Shown: in pieces, positions 1 through 8,632 of the stretch | Numbering within the stretch: position 1 is the stretch's first letter | Layout of the letters: each line of letters opens with the position of its first letter | Assembly (NCBI RefSeq): GCF_900104605.1 | Contig: NZ_LT629960.1 | Coordinates: 1,426,001 to 1,490,000 of the forward strand | Length of the DNA: 64,000 nucleotides | From: Tidjanibacter massiliensis | GTDB taxonomy: Bacteria; Bacteroidota; Bacteroidia; Bacteroidales; Rikenellaceae | Direction of reading: 5' to 3' | Program-made: the position numbers and the translations under genes | The notes under the pieces: model-generated | What the model was told of the DNA's origin: nothing | Database searches by the model: none | What the model saw: only the letters and a program-made list of their open reading frames with translations

Positions 1-457
1 ACCCCACTCCGAAATCCTCTATCTTGTTCCCCGTACCGGCCACGAGCAGATTATTGAGTCCGGCGAAGTAGTAGAGTGCGGTCATGCGAAGCCGCGACCG
101 GGCATTGGCTCCGGCCAGGTCGGCCACCCCTTTGCCCGCCCCCTGCACCAGAGAGGGAGCGAAAGAGCCGGCGAACGCATCGTACGCCGCCGTCAGGTCG
201 GCATGTGCCGCCTCTGCATTGGAATAACGTTCCGTCAGCCGGCGGACGTGCTCCCCGGCCCGGTCCACCTGTGCTTGTACCTGATGGATAGGCAATGTCA
301 CGCAGAGCGTTCTGCGGCCGGTCATAGCCGCCAGCGTCGAAACTACCGCCGAATCGATACCCCCCGAAACGCCCACGACGAATCCCGCCGCACCCGTTCC
401 GTCGAGATAACCCGACATCCACTCCGCAATATAATGTGCAACTGCTTCCGTATTCAT
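1..457 (-). CDS. nadE: NH3-dependent NAD+ synthetase, N-terminal part
   Basis: This is the first 152 residues of an ammonia-type NAD+ synthetase, which amidates deamido-NAD+ with ATP in the last step of NAD synthesis. The frame is open to the window edge, so the C-terminus lies outside. The N-type ATP pyrophosphatase loop SGGIDS is at residues 31-36, and further on ARSRLRMTALYYFAG and GTGNKIED are typical of the NadE substrate-binding region. The ATG at 457 places the P-loop about 30 residues in, as usual for the family. No glutaminase domain precedes it, so ammonia rather than glutamine is the expected nitrogen donor. It lies 93 bases downstream of the barrel gene on the same strand and may be cotranscribed. 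Confidence 0.93.
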   Translation of the reverse strand, partial: MNTEAVAHYIAEWMSGYLDGTGAAGFVVGVSGGIDSAVVSTLAAMTGRRTLCVTLPIHQVQAQVDRAGEHVRRLTERYSNAEAAHADLTAAYDAFAGSFAPSLVQGAGKGVADLAGANARSRLRMTALYYFAGLNNLLVAGTGNKIEDFGVG

Positions 458-550
458 ATTTCCTCTTCCGTTATCTTGTTACCGTCCTTACGAACACCGA
501 TGGATACCCTTCGAAATCCGTCTCCGTCCCGCGGAGGCCGTATGCACCCG

Positions 551-2191
551 TCAGAACAACATCCGTATTCCCGCCACTGCATTGGCTCCGAGAGCCGGAT
601 AGCCGAGGCAGCGGTAAATACGCCGATTCAGCAGGTTGTCGCCAGCCGCGAAGATGCTGAACCGGGGGCCGGTCTTGTACTCCGCATCGACCTTGAGGTT
701 CACCGTCGCCGGTACCGCCGTATCGAGGTTTTGCAGGGAAGCGAATCTTCTCTCCCCCAGCACTTCCACACTGATGCCGACGGAGAATCGGTCGCGGTAA
801 CAATAGCTGGCCCTCCCGGTTACCGTAAATTCGGGAATTCCCATTCCTACCCGGCCGCCCCGACCGCTCCAGAAGTTGCCGGCATTGTTGTAGCTGTCGT
901 ACCGTACCCCGGCCTGCAGCCCGAATCCCATCGGAAGTTTCAGTCCGACACCCGCACCGGCATAGAACAGGTTCACGGGAGCGAGTCGGGGAACGAATGT
1001 CTCCCCGGTCTTCAGGAAATAGGGAAGTTCTCCTATCAGGTAACCGGCATATACGTCGTAAGTCACCACGTCTCCGGCGTCGCCCCGGAAACCGCCGCGC
1101 AGCTCGGCACGCTTGGCTCCGGCGATGTCCGCCTCATGGATATAGGGATTCAGTCCGGCGAGTTCCAGATAATTCCCCGTTCCTATCTCTCCGTCGAGGC
1201 TCGCATACGGGATGAAGGCATCGGCCAGTTCATACGATACCCCGACTTTCGGGAGCACGAAAAAATGACTGCCGCAGTCCGTTGCCGAGAGCCGGAAACT
1301 GTCGTAATAAAACTTCACCCCCACATGCAGGGAAAGACGGTCCGTCCGCAGACGATACTCCGGGACCAGCGCCGCATACCAGTCGCCGGTATCCCAGTCG
1401 TTCCACGCCCCCTCGAACGAGGCGCCGACCACCACCGCGCCGCGACGGCCCGCCTTCCAACCGAAATCGGCGAATGCGGAGGCCGCCGGATTCTCCACGA
1501 CCGTTCCCCACAGGCTGCCCGCAATACCGAAACGGTAATTGAAACGGGACAAGTCCGTAAACGCATCGCCAAAAGTCAACGAAGTCTGCACTTTATGATA
1601 GTATATATTCTCGGGCTCCATATATCCCGTCCATACCTTGTCCATCGTCGTGTAGTAATTGTATCCGTAACGGATGTCGAAGTCGAGGCTGCGGGTTCCG
1701 AAATCCCGCCCGGCATAGAGGCCGACGCCGTTCTCCGTCCACGACGCAGGCTCCTTCGTTCCCCGTTCGTTCTCCAGCTTCGCCCACTGTCCGACATGGT
1801 TGGCATACACCCCGGCCCGAATGTCGCGGGGCGTAGAGAAGGCGGCGTAAAAATCGAGTCTGCTCTGAGCCGGATAGCCACCGCCGAGCATCAGGTAGAA
1901 CGGCCGCTGGTGCCGGTACTCCGCGGTACTTATCGCCACCGGAGCAATGGGTTCCGTATCGAATACCGATTTCCACGGCGTCGGGGTGATGGCGTAACTT
2001 ATATCCGGTTTCAGCGTGACCGTATCGGCCATGCGGGGCGGAAAATCGAGTTTCTGCGCCTCGCCGAGTTCCGGTACGTACTGCCTCGTCACCTCGATAC
2101 GCTGCGTAATGGAGGAGGCGGCATCCTCCTGTGCCGTCAACACCCCTGCGGCCAGAAAGGCCGCGATAACAGTCATAACTATCCTCTTCAT
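551..2191 (-). CDS. Outer-membrane beta-barrel protein, TonB-receptor-like without plug
   Basis: This 546-residue protein has a signal peptide (MKRIVMTVIAAFLAAGVLTA) and then alternating aromatic/polar strands typical of an outer-membrane barrel, ending in GIRMLF with the usual C-terminal aromatic. The end (FAAGDNLLNRRIYR) resembles the last strands of TonB-dependent receptors. There is no recognisable plug domain or TonB box, and the protein is shorter than the usual 700-1000 residues. It follows the large TPR gene by 128 bases on the same strand, so the two probably act together at the envelope. The substrate is unknown. A role as scaffold or secretion partner rather than a ligand-gated transporter is equally possible. 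Confidence 0.72.
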   Translation of the reverse strand: MKRIVMTVIAAFLAAGVLTAQEDAASSITQRIEVTRQYVPELGEAQKLDFPPRMADTVTLKPDISYAITPTPWKSVFDTEPIAPVAISTAEYRHQRPFYLMLGGGYPAQSRLDFYAAFSTPRDIRAGVYANHVGQWAKLENERGTKEPASWTENGVGLYAGRDFGTRSLDFDIRYGYNYYTTMDKVWTGYMEPENIYYHKVQTSLTFGDAFTDLSRFNYRFGIAGSLWGTVVENPAASAFADFGWKAGRRGAVVVGASFEGAWNDWDTGDWYAALVPEYRLRTDRLSLHVGVKFYYDSFRLSATDCGSHFFVLPKVGVSYELADAFIPYASLDGEIGTGNYLELAGLNPYIHEADIAGAKRAELRGGFRGDAGDVVTYDVYAGYLIGELPYFLKTGETFVPRLAPVNLFYAGAGVGLKLPMGFGLQAGVRYDSYNNAGNFWSGRGGRVGMGIPEFTVTGRASYCYRDRFSVGISVEVLGERRFASLQNLDTAVPATVNLKVDAEYKTGPRFSIFAAGDNLLNRRIYRCLGYPALGANAVAGIRMLF

Positions 2192-2319
2192 CTCCCTTTG
2201 GGATTATATCTTTCAACCATCCGGGGCCGCAGGCCGTGCATTACCGCCAATCGTCAGCGAACGGCCCCGTACGCTTTTTGCGCCTTCGTCCGGATACGCA
2301 GACCCGGGCGGAGGCCGCC

Positions 2320-5301
2320 TTACAACGCGGCAATCCGCGCCTTCGCCTCCTCTACTACGCCGTCCGTCGCATTGGGATAGCCGTCCACCACACTCTGGTA
2401 AGTCGCACGCGCCTGGAAGGCATCCCCCGCTTCGGCATAGATGTCACCCAGAATGATGAACGACTTCCCGAGCCAGTACGAGTGAGGCGTATTCCGGTCG
2501 GCGAAGGCATATACGAGCTCCTCGACACGGGCATTTTCCCCGGCGGCCCGCGCAGCCTCGATTACGCGGTAGGCTCCCTCCGCCCCTTCCGGAGTGGAGA
2601 CGTCGCTGCCGAGCCTTTCGTAAAGCGGCAGCGCCTCGCTATTGCGACCCGTCCGCCTCAACACCGAAGCCTTCGCATAGAGGGCCTGCCGTTTTGCCGG
2701 TTCGCCGGCAGCCCGCGCAGCCACCTCGTCGGCCGCAGCCAATATCTTCCCGTCGTCCCCTCCGGCTACGACGGCCTTCATATAGCCCGACAGCGCCTCG
2801 TCCTTCCGGGCCGGCACGGTCACCAGTCCGCTCAGCCGGAGGTAGGCATCGGCCGCCTCGTCATACTGCTTCATATCCATGCTGACGGAAGAGAGCCGCT
2901 CCAGTCCGCGCACCGTAAAGTCGCCGTTGGGCATTGCGACAAGCCTCCGGTAGTAACCGGCAGCTCTGGCGGCATCCTGCGCCGCCAGGGCATTCTCCCC
3001 GGCGAAATAGAGCGCTTCCGCGACATGGACACCCTTCGGGTATCCCGCGATGTAGTTGTCGAGCGCCGCGGCTGCCCGGCCCGTATCGCCGGAGAGATAA
3101 ACCCGCTGCGCAGCCGCGAAAGCCAGCGAATCGCGCTGTACTTCGCCCAGGTCGGTCTCTATCCCGACACTTTCGGCATATTTAAAGTAGGCATCCACGT
3201 CGTTCCGCTCCACATATATCGTGCGGATACCGTTCATGGCGCTACGCGAAGCATCGGAGTGCTGCTCGTGCTGCATCACCTTTTTATAGTAGGTCAAAGC
3301 CTTCGCATCGTCGCCGAGATTCTGGCAGGCGAGGCCGAGCTCGTTGAGCGCCGAGGCATAGCGCGGCGAGGAGGGATAGGTATTCACGAAACGTTCGAGG
3401 ACACCGGTAGCCTCCGAATAGCGCTGCTGCCCCATGTAGGCCCTTCCCAGCTCGTACATGGCATCGGCCACATAGGGGCCTTCGTTCTTGCGCACTATTT
3501 CCGTGAGACTCTCTATCTTGCGCTCGGGCCGTTGCACCATGCCGAGCATCATCGCCCGTTGGAAAGCGGAATAATAGCGCTCCGGGGTATTCATCGCGGC
3601 CGCCTTGTCGTAGAACTCGATGGCGCGCCAAAAGGAACGCCCGCTGTATTCGATATCGCCGCGGCGGTTATAGGCGTCCGCGGCATAGCTGTCCTTGCGG
3701 CGGTAATCGAGCAGGAACTCGTCGAACCACTTCCTGGCTTCCTCCCAGTTCTTCATATTGAAATAGGCATACCCCAGATTGTAGCGTGCCGCCAGGTTTT
3801 CCGGTTCGCTCTTGGGCGAAAGGCGCACATAGGCCGCGAAACGTTCGGCCGCCCCCGGCATGTCGCCCCGGCGGTAACAGATTTCACCCTGCCAATATCC
3901 TGCCAGGGCGGTGTACTTGGCATTGAAACGGTTGGCGAGCGACTGGTCGAGCAGGCGCGCGGCGGCATCGTAATCGCCCGCATTGTAATATTCCAGTCCG
4001 CGGAAGTAGGTTATCTTCTGGAGCGCCGCCTTCAGGTTGTTGTCCGGATAGGGTACCTGCATGATGGCCTGATAGGCGGCATCGTAATTACGCGAATTGT
4101 AGTAAGCCGCGGCGAGATACTCCTTGACCTGCGGAACACGTCCCGAATTCGGATAACGGGCAATGTAACGGTTGAGCACGTTGATGGCCTCGTTGAAATA
4201 ACCGCCGCCGAGCTCGTACTGCAGCTTTCCGTAATTGAACAGCGCATCCTCGCTTATCGCATCGTCGTACCCCTCCGAAGAGGCCATGGCGAACGACTGC
4301 ATGGCCTGCTGCTTGCGCCCCATGCGCAGATAACAGTCGGCCAGGTGGTAGCTCGCGTTCTGCGACAGTTTGTCGTCGGGACCGGCCACACGGGCAAGGT
4401 TCCGTTCCGCCTCCCCGTAATCGCCCACCATATAGGCGGCGAATCCCAGCATGTAATAGACTTCGCGGTCCATCTCACCGCCGAGTTCCCGGTAACGTTC
4501 GAGATACTGCGCGGCCTCGCGCCACCCGCCCGTATAGAACCAGCTCTCACCGATGATACGGTTCAGTTCCGCCAGCCGGTCACCTGCGGCCATGCGCAGG
4601 ACGGCCCCGCCGTTCTCGCGGACATAGTGGTAGTTGCCGTCGTTGAATTCAATCTGCAGGATATAGAAAGGCAGCACATTGCTGTATGCAGGATGGTCCG
4701 CTATTACGGTAAAGTAGCGTTTGGCCGACTGGTACTCCCCCTTCCGGTATTCGGAATAACCCATCACATACTGCGCATGAGGATAGTAGTCACTCGTGAA
4801 GGCGATGCGGGCCATCAGCCGCACGGCGGCCTCGAAACGCTCCTGCTCGAAACAGGCATACCCGTATTTGAAACAGTATTCGTCCGCATCCTCCGCCGGC
4901 AGTTTGCCGGCATCCACTCCGGCATACTGTTCCGTCGCCGCCGCATAGTCGCCCTCCCCGAAGAAGAGATTGCCGAGTTCGAAGCGCACCTCTACGGCTC
5001 CCGGCCCCGCCGGATAACGGGTAAGGTATGTTTCGAGCAGCTCCTGCGCCTCTCCCTCTCCGGCCTGCGCCGCACTCATGGCAAGGAGCCGGCACAACCG
5101 CTCCCTGACCGCAGCGTCGGCACCGGCCGCATACCGTCCGGCCTTTCCGAACTCCATGAATGCCTCGCCGTACTTCTCCATACGGTACAGTCCCTCGCCA
5201 CGCGAAAGGTGCCGTTCCAGCCCCCCGTCCTGTGCGAAAGAGACCGACGGGAGCAGGCTCCCCAGCAACAATACAGACAATAATATCCTGTGTCCCATCA
5301 T
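2320..5301 (-). CDS. Large periplasmic TPR-repeat protein
   Basis: This 993-residue protein has a cleavable signal peptide (MMGHRILLSVLLLGSLLPSVSFAQ). Almost all of the rest is helical TPR/Sel1-like repeats, recognisable by recurrent units such as GDYGEAERNLARV, NAGDYDAAARLLDQ and GQQRYSEATGVLERFVNTYP. Several units resemble the BamD/YbgF repeat signature (yP.s..a..A....g). I see no catalytic domain. TPR solenoids bind proteins, so a scaffolding role in the periplasm or at the inner face of the outer membrane fits. The outer-membrane barrel gene lies directly downstream. The upstream DoxX-like gene is 40 bases away, suggesting one transcript running from tmk to nadE. No specific function can be assigned. 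Confidence 0.8.
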   Translation of the reverse strand: MMGHRILLSVLLLGSLLPSVSFAQDGGLERHLSRGEGLYRMEKYGEAFMEFGKAGRYAAGADAAVRERLCRLLAMSAAQAGEGEAQELLETYLTRYPAGPGAVEVRFELGNLFFGEGDYAAATEQYAGVDAGKLPAEDADEYCFKYGYACFEQERFEAAVRLMARIAFTSDYYPHAQYVMGYSEYRKGEYQSAKRYFTVIADHPAYSNVLPFYILQIEFNDGNYHYVRENGGAVLRMAAGDRLAELNRIIGESWFYTGGWREAAQYLERYRELGGEMDREVYYMLGFAAYMVGDYGEAERNLARVAGPDDKLSQNASYHLADCYLRMGRKQQAMQSFAMASSEGYDDAISEDALFNYGKLQYELGGGYFNEAINVLNRYIARYPNSGRVPQVKEYLAAAYYNSRNYDAAYQAIMQVPYPDNNLKAALQKITYFRGLEYYNAGDYDAAARLLDQSLANRFNAKYTALAGYWQGEICYRRGDMPGAAERFAAYVRLSPKSEPENLAARYNLGYAYFNMKNWEEARKWFDEFLLDYRRKDSYAADAYNRRGDIEYSGRSFWRAIEFYDKAAAMNTPERYYSAFQRAMMLGMVQRPERKIESLTEIVRKNEGPYVADAMYELGRAYMGQQRYSEATGVLERFVNTYPSSPRYASALNELGLACQNLGDDAKALTYYKKVMQHEQHSDASRSAMNGIRTIYVERNDVDAYFKYAESVGIETDLGEVQRDSLAFAAAQRVYLSGDTGRAAAALDNYIAGYPKGVHVAEALYFAGENALAAQDAARAAGYYRRLVAMPNGDFTVRGLERLSSVSMDMKQYDEAADAYLRLSGLVTVPARKDEALSGYMKAVVAGGDDGKILAAADEVAARAAGEPAKRQALYAKASVLRRTGRNSEALPLYERLGSDVSTPEGAEGAYRVIEAARAAGENARVEELVYAFADRNTPHSYWLGKSFIILGDIYAEAGDAFQARATYQSVVDGYPNATDGVVEEAKARIAAL

Positions 5302-5341
5302 TTTCCGTTTATCTTATCTGCAACGGCCCTGTTCCGGCCGT

Positions 5342-6451
5342 TCATTCCAACATCTTCTCCATCGTCCGGCACGGCCGTCTGTCGGTTATCACCCCGTCCG
5401 TTATCTCTACCGCGCCCGCATCCGCCCGCAGCATCTGCGCCATCAGCCGACGGTCCATGCCATATACCGCTCCGGCACCCAAATCCGCTCCGGCAGGAGC
5501 ATCCCCCGGAGTCTCCGTACCCACGGCACAAATCACACGGGCTCCGCCAGCCGCAGCCTTCGCAGCAAATGTCCGGATACGTTCGCGGCAGCGCCCGGAG
5601 ATATCCGATTCATCCCGCACGAGCACGAGGTAACTCCTTCCCGCAGCATAGACCATATCCCCGGCCCGGTCCGCACCGTCCAGCCAAAGGGAGAAATCAT
5701 ATTCCTTCGCCTTTTCCGGCAACTCGTCATACGGAGTACGCGTATCGACATACCGCCACCGCGCGGTATCGTACCAGGTGGTATCCGACAGGGAGAACTC
5801 CTGCAGCCCGCCCGTCTGCAAATCTTCGTACACAAGCACCACCGAGCGCTCCATGCAGCTCGTGCAGAGAACGTCCCGGCGCAGGTCGGTTCCCTTACGG
5901 TAAACCGACGTATCCACCGGCGGCAGGCAGTACCACGCATACAGGCAGAGTGCGAGCGGTAAAAGGAGGAATATCGTGCTCCGGACCGCCTCGCGCCGAG
6001 TAAAGGCGAACCCGCGGCGCCTCTTCGCATCGCGCCACACCACCGCCGCCACGGGCAGCAGTACGACGTTCTTGGCGAAGGTCATCCAATTGCTCAACTT
6101 GAGCGCATTCCCGAAACAGCCGCAGTCATCCAACGGATTCCACACGGCTATCACGAGGGTCAGCAGGGTGAAGAATGCCATGAAGAGCAGGGCGAAAAGA
6201 CTGGCCAGCCGAAGTCCCGTACCGCACAGGAGCATGAGTCCTACGGCGGACTCCGCCACGCACTGCACCACGGCGAGAGGAGCAGCGACCGCCGAAAGGC
6301 CGCCGAGACCGAACGCATCGAGATACTCCTCCACCTTGAGTGCCGAACCCCAGGGGTCTATCCCTTTCGCAAGACCCGAAAAGAGGAATACCGCACCGAG
6401 TACAATGCGGCATACATGCGCCGCTGTCCTGAACCATTCCTTCTTCTCCAT
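5342..6451 (-). CDS. DoxX/MauE-like membrane protein (BT_3928-type)
   Basis: This inner-membrane protein of about 369 residues has an N-terminal DoxX/MauE-like four-helix domain (RIVLGAVFLFSGLAKGIDPWG...) carrying the DCGCFG cysteine motif seen in MauE/DoxX redox-associated proteins. One further hydrophobic segment (IFLLLPLALCLYAWYC) leads into a C-terminal soluble half, where a LCTSCM pair and the strand pattern suggest a thioredoxin-like fold without a canonical CxxC helix. The architecture matches a Bacteroidota family known from B. thetaiotaomicron BT_3928; the exact function is unknown and a thiol-redox role is inference. I chose the ATG at 6451; an in-frame TTG at 6460 would add three residues. 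The gene begins 10 bases after tmk ends, so cotranscription is likely. Confidence 0.75.
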   Translation of the reverse strand: MEKKEWFRTAAHVCRIVLGAVFLFSGLAKGIDPWGSALKVEEYLDAFGLGGLSAVAAPLAVVQCVAESAVGLMLLCGTGLRLASLFALLFMAFFTLLTLVIAVWNPLDDCGCFGNALKLSNWMTFAKNVVLLPVAAVVWRDAKRRRGFAFTRREAVRSTIFLLLPLALCLYAWYCLPPVDTSVYRKGTDLRRDVLCTSCMERSVVLVYEDLQTGGLQEFSLSDTTWYDTARWRYVDTRTPYDELPEKAKEYDFSLWLDGADRAGDMVYAAGRSYLVLVRDESDISGRCRERIRTFAAKAAAGGARVICAVGTETPGDAPAGADLGAGAVYGMDRRLMAQMLRADAGAVEITDGVITDRRPCRTMEKMLE

Positions 6452-6461
6452 CTCTTTCAAA

Positions 6462-7139
6462 TCACAGGATGCCTTCCATCTTTTCCGTTATCCGGGCGAA
6501 CACGCGCTGCGGCGGGCACATGTCCCCCTTCTCGTCACGGCAGTCCACCACCTCCAGTTCGCCCTCTTCGGCCAGGCCGAGATAAATCTCCCGCACGCGC
6601 CGCTGAAAAGCGAGCGAAGCTTCGTGTATGTCGTCCGCGCCGCCCAGGTACCCCCGGTCCGCGCCGCGGCGTGGTGCGGTGAGGCTGCGCTCGGTAAAGC
6701 GGAACGGCACGTCCAGAAAGAGCGAGACATCCGGACGCGGAATTGCGTTGTGCCCGTATTCCAAGTCGAGTATCCACCGTCTCAACATCTCCCGGGCCTC
6801 GCCCCCCTCCACCTTGGCGCACTGGTAGGCGATGTTGGAGTTCACATACCGGTCCAGCAGGACGTATTTTCCCCGGGCGAGCCATTTCCGTATCATCGCG
6901 GCCGCATCGGCCCGGTCGCCCGCGAAAAGGAGGGCGACGAGGTATGGGTCCACAGCATCGATACCGCCCAGTTCCCCGCGCAGGAAACGGGCGATGAGCC
7001 CGCCGTACACGGGAGCGTCGAAACGCGGAAAGTGCAGGTATTCGTAGCGGAGCCCGCGGCTTTCGAGCCGCTCTTTCAGCAGCTCCGTCTGTGTGGTTTT
7101 CCCGGCTCCGTCGAGCCCTTCGAGAACTATCAGCGGCAT
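6462..7139 (-). CDS. tmk: Thymidylate kinase
   Basis: The 225-residue protein phosphorylates dTMP to dTDP for DNA synthesis. The P-loop GLDGAGKTTQ is at residues 8-17, the DRYVNSNIAYQ substrate/Mg motif follows near residue 95, and the lid-type arginine region (TAPRRGADRGYLGG) lies further on. Length and motif spacing fit the dTMP kinase family, of the somewhat divergent type common in Bacteroidota. An 11-base C run sits 43-53 bases upstream of its start, between it and sufS. It is followed by the DoxX-like gene at a 10-base spacing. Confidence 0.93.
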   Translation of the reverse strand: MPLIVLEGLDGAGKTTQTELLKERLESRGLRYEYLHFPRFDAPVYGGLIARFLRGELGGIDAVDPYLVALLFAGDRADAAAMIRKWLARGKYVLLDRYVNSNIAYQCAKVEGGEAREMLRRWILDLEYGHNAIPRPDVSLFLDVPFRFTERSLTAPRRGADRGYLGGADDIHEASLAFQRRVREIYLGLAEEGELEVVDCRDEKGDMCPPQRVFARITEKMEGIL

Positions 7140-7181
7140 AAGGACAACTATTTACCGCGGCTGTTGCCGCATCCGGCGGGA

Positions 7182-7192
7182 CCCCCCCCCCC
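7182..7192. repeat. Homopolymer of 11 cytosines
   Basis: This uninterrupted run of eleven C lies between the end of sufS and the start of tmk, and reads as G11 on the coding strand. It is the longest single-base C or G run I noticed in the window. It falls upstream of the tmk start, where length changes could alter spacing or read-through but would not disrupt a reading frame. Confidence 0.9.
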
Positions 7193-7212
7193 GCAAAAGG
7201 ACCGGCCCGCCG

Positions 7213-8430
7213 CTAACGCAGCATACGCACGGCCCGCTCCACACCGGCAACGAGGGCATCGGCCTCCCGCTCGGTGTTGTAAAAGGCAAACGAGGCACGT
7301 ACCATGCCCTTCACCCCGTAATGTTCCATGACCGGGTCGGCACAGTGTGCCCCCGTCCGGACAGCGATACCCAGCTTGTCGAGTATCATTCCCATATCGT
7401 AAGCATGCACCCCTTCCGCATTGAATGAAAGGATGCTGCACTTATCCGGCGTCGTACCGTAGATACGCAGCCCCTCCACGGCGGACAGTCTGTCGGCGGC
7501 ATACTCCGCCAGGCGATGTTCGTACTCCGCGATTCCGTCCATGCCGATTTCCCGGAGATATTCCATCGCTTCGCCGAGACAGACGGCACCGACATAATTG
7601 GCCGTTCCGGCCTCGAACTTGAGCGGCAGGTCGGCGAACGTGGTACCGGCGAACCGCACCTTCCTGACCATATCGCCGCCGCCCATGAAAGGAGGCATCC
7701 GCTCGAGCAGTTCGCGCCGACCGTACAGGACTCCCGTCCCGGTCGGAGCATAGAGCTTATGGCCCGAAAAGACATAGAAGTCGCAGCCGAGTGCACCGAC
7801 ATCCACCCCGCCGTGGACGATGCCCTGACAGCCGTCCACCAGCACGACGGCCCCGACGGCATGGGCGGCGGAGACCACCTCGTCGAGCTGCGGCATGGTA
7901 CCCAACACGTTGGATGCCTGCGTGACGGCGACCAGTTTCGTCCGACCGTCGAGCAGTTCAGGCAGTCGTTCCACCATCAGCCGTCCCGTATCGTCGAAAG
8001 GCAACACACGCATTTCCACGCCACGGCGGCCGCAGACCAACTGCCAGGGGACGATGTTGGAGTGGTGTTCCATCTCCGACACCACGATGTTGTCGCCCGG
8101 CCCGAAAGCGAGTTCGCCGTAGCTGTACGCCACGGCATTCACGGCGGCCGTCGCCCCCGAAGTAAAGACTATCTCCTCACGCGAGGCGGCCCCGATAAAA
8201 GAGCGTACCCGTTCGCGGGCCTCCTCGAACAGTTCGGTCATCTGCCCGGAGAGGTAATGCACGCCGCGGTGCACATTGGCATTCACCTCCTCATACAGCC
8301 TGCGTTCGCAATCGATGACACGCCGCGGCTTCTGGGCGGTAGCCGCACTGTCGAGGTACACCAGCGGCCGGCCGTAAACCGGCCGCGACAGTATCGGGAA
8401 ATCCTCCCGTATTTTTTCTACATCCAACAT
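7213..8430 (-). CDS. sufS: SufS cysteine desulfurase
   Basis: This 405-residue PLP enzyme of the SufS/CsdA class II group removes sulfur from cysteine as a persulfide for Fe-S cluster assembly. The PLP lysine is K225 in SGHKLYAP, the conserved His lies in SEMEHHSN (121-124), and the persulfide cysteine is C363 in RTGAHCAD. The start is the ATG at 8430 (MLDVEKIREDFPIL), which matches the family; the frame stays open upstream to 8640, but that extension has no family similarity. C201 in VDGCQG stands where the family usually has Ala. It is the last gene of the suf cluster, 202 bases after sufD, and no separate promoter was seen. Confidence 0.95.
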   Translation of the reverse strand: MLDVEKIREDFPILSRPVYGRPLVYLDSAATAQKPRRVIDCERRLYEEVNANVHRGVHYLSGQMTELFEEARERVRSFIGAASREEIVFTSGATAAVNAVAYSYGELAFGPGDNIVVSEMEHHSNIVPWQLVCGRRGVEMRVLPFDDTGRLMVERLPELLDGRTKLVAVTQASNVLGTMPQLDEVVSAAHAVGAVVLVDGCQGIVHGGVDVGALGCDFYVFSGHKLYAPTGTGVLYGRRELLERMPPFMGGGDMVRKVRFAGTTFADLPLKFEAGTANYVGAVCLGEAMEYLREIGMDGIAEYEHRLAEYAADRLSAVEGLRIYGTTPDKCSILSFNAEGVHAYDMGMILDKLGIAVRTGAHCADPVMEHYGVKGMVRASFAFYNTEREADALVAGVERAVRMLR

Positions 8431-8632
8431 TTTGCACTCTTCATAAATCATGGCCCTATCCGGCCTCCTGTCCGGTACCGTCCTGTTTCCTGCCCGGCAG
8501 CATCCGCCCGCTGCGGGGCTCTGCCTCTGTCCGGCACGGCTTTCCCCCACCGAACGCACTGCCGGTTTTCCTTCGTATCGCCGCAATACGTCTCCTTTGC
8601 GACGGACCGGCATCCCCTCGGCAGGCATCCGT

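Noticed and set aside
203-2380. A 725-residue open frame on the plus strand
   Set aside because: It is antisense to the nadE fragment and the barrel gene and reads as low-complexity Arg/Pro-rich sequence.
2236-5283. A 1015-residue open frame on the plus strand
   Set aside because: It is antisense to the TPR protein gene. The translation has no recognisable family or signal peptide and is His/Arg/Leu-rich, as expected from the reverse of a GC-rich coding strand.
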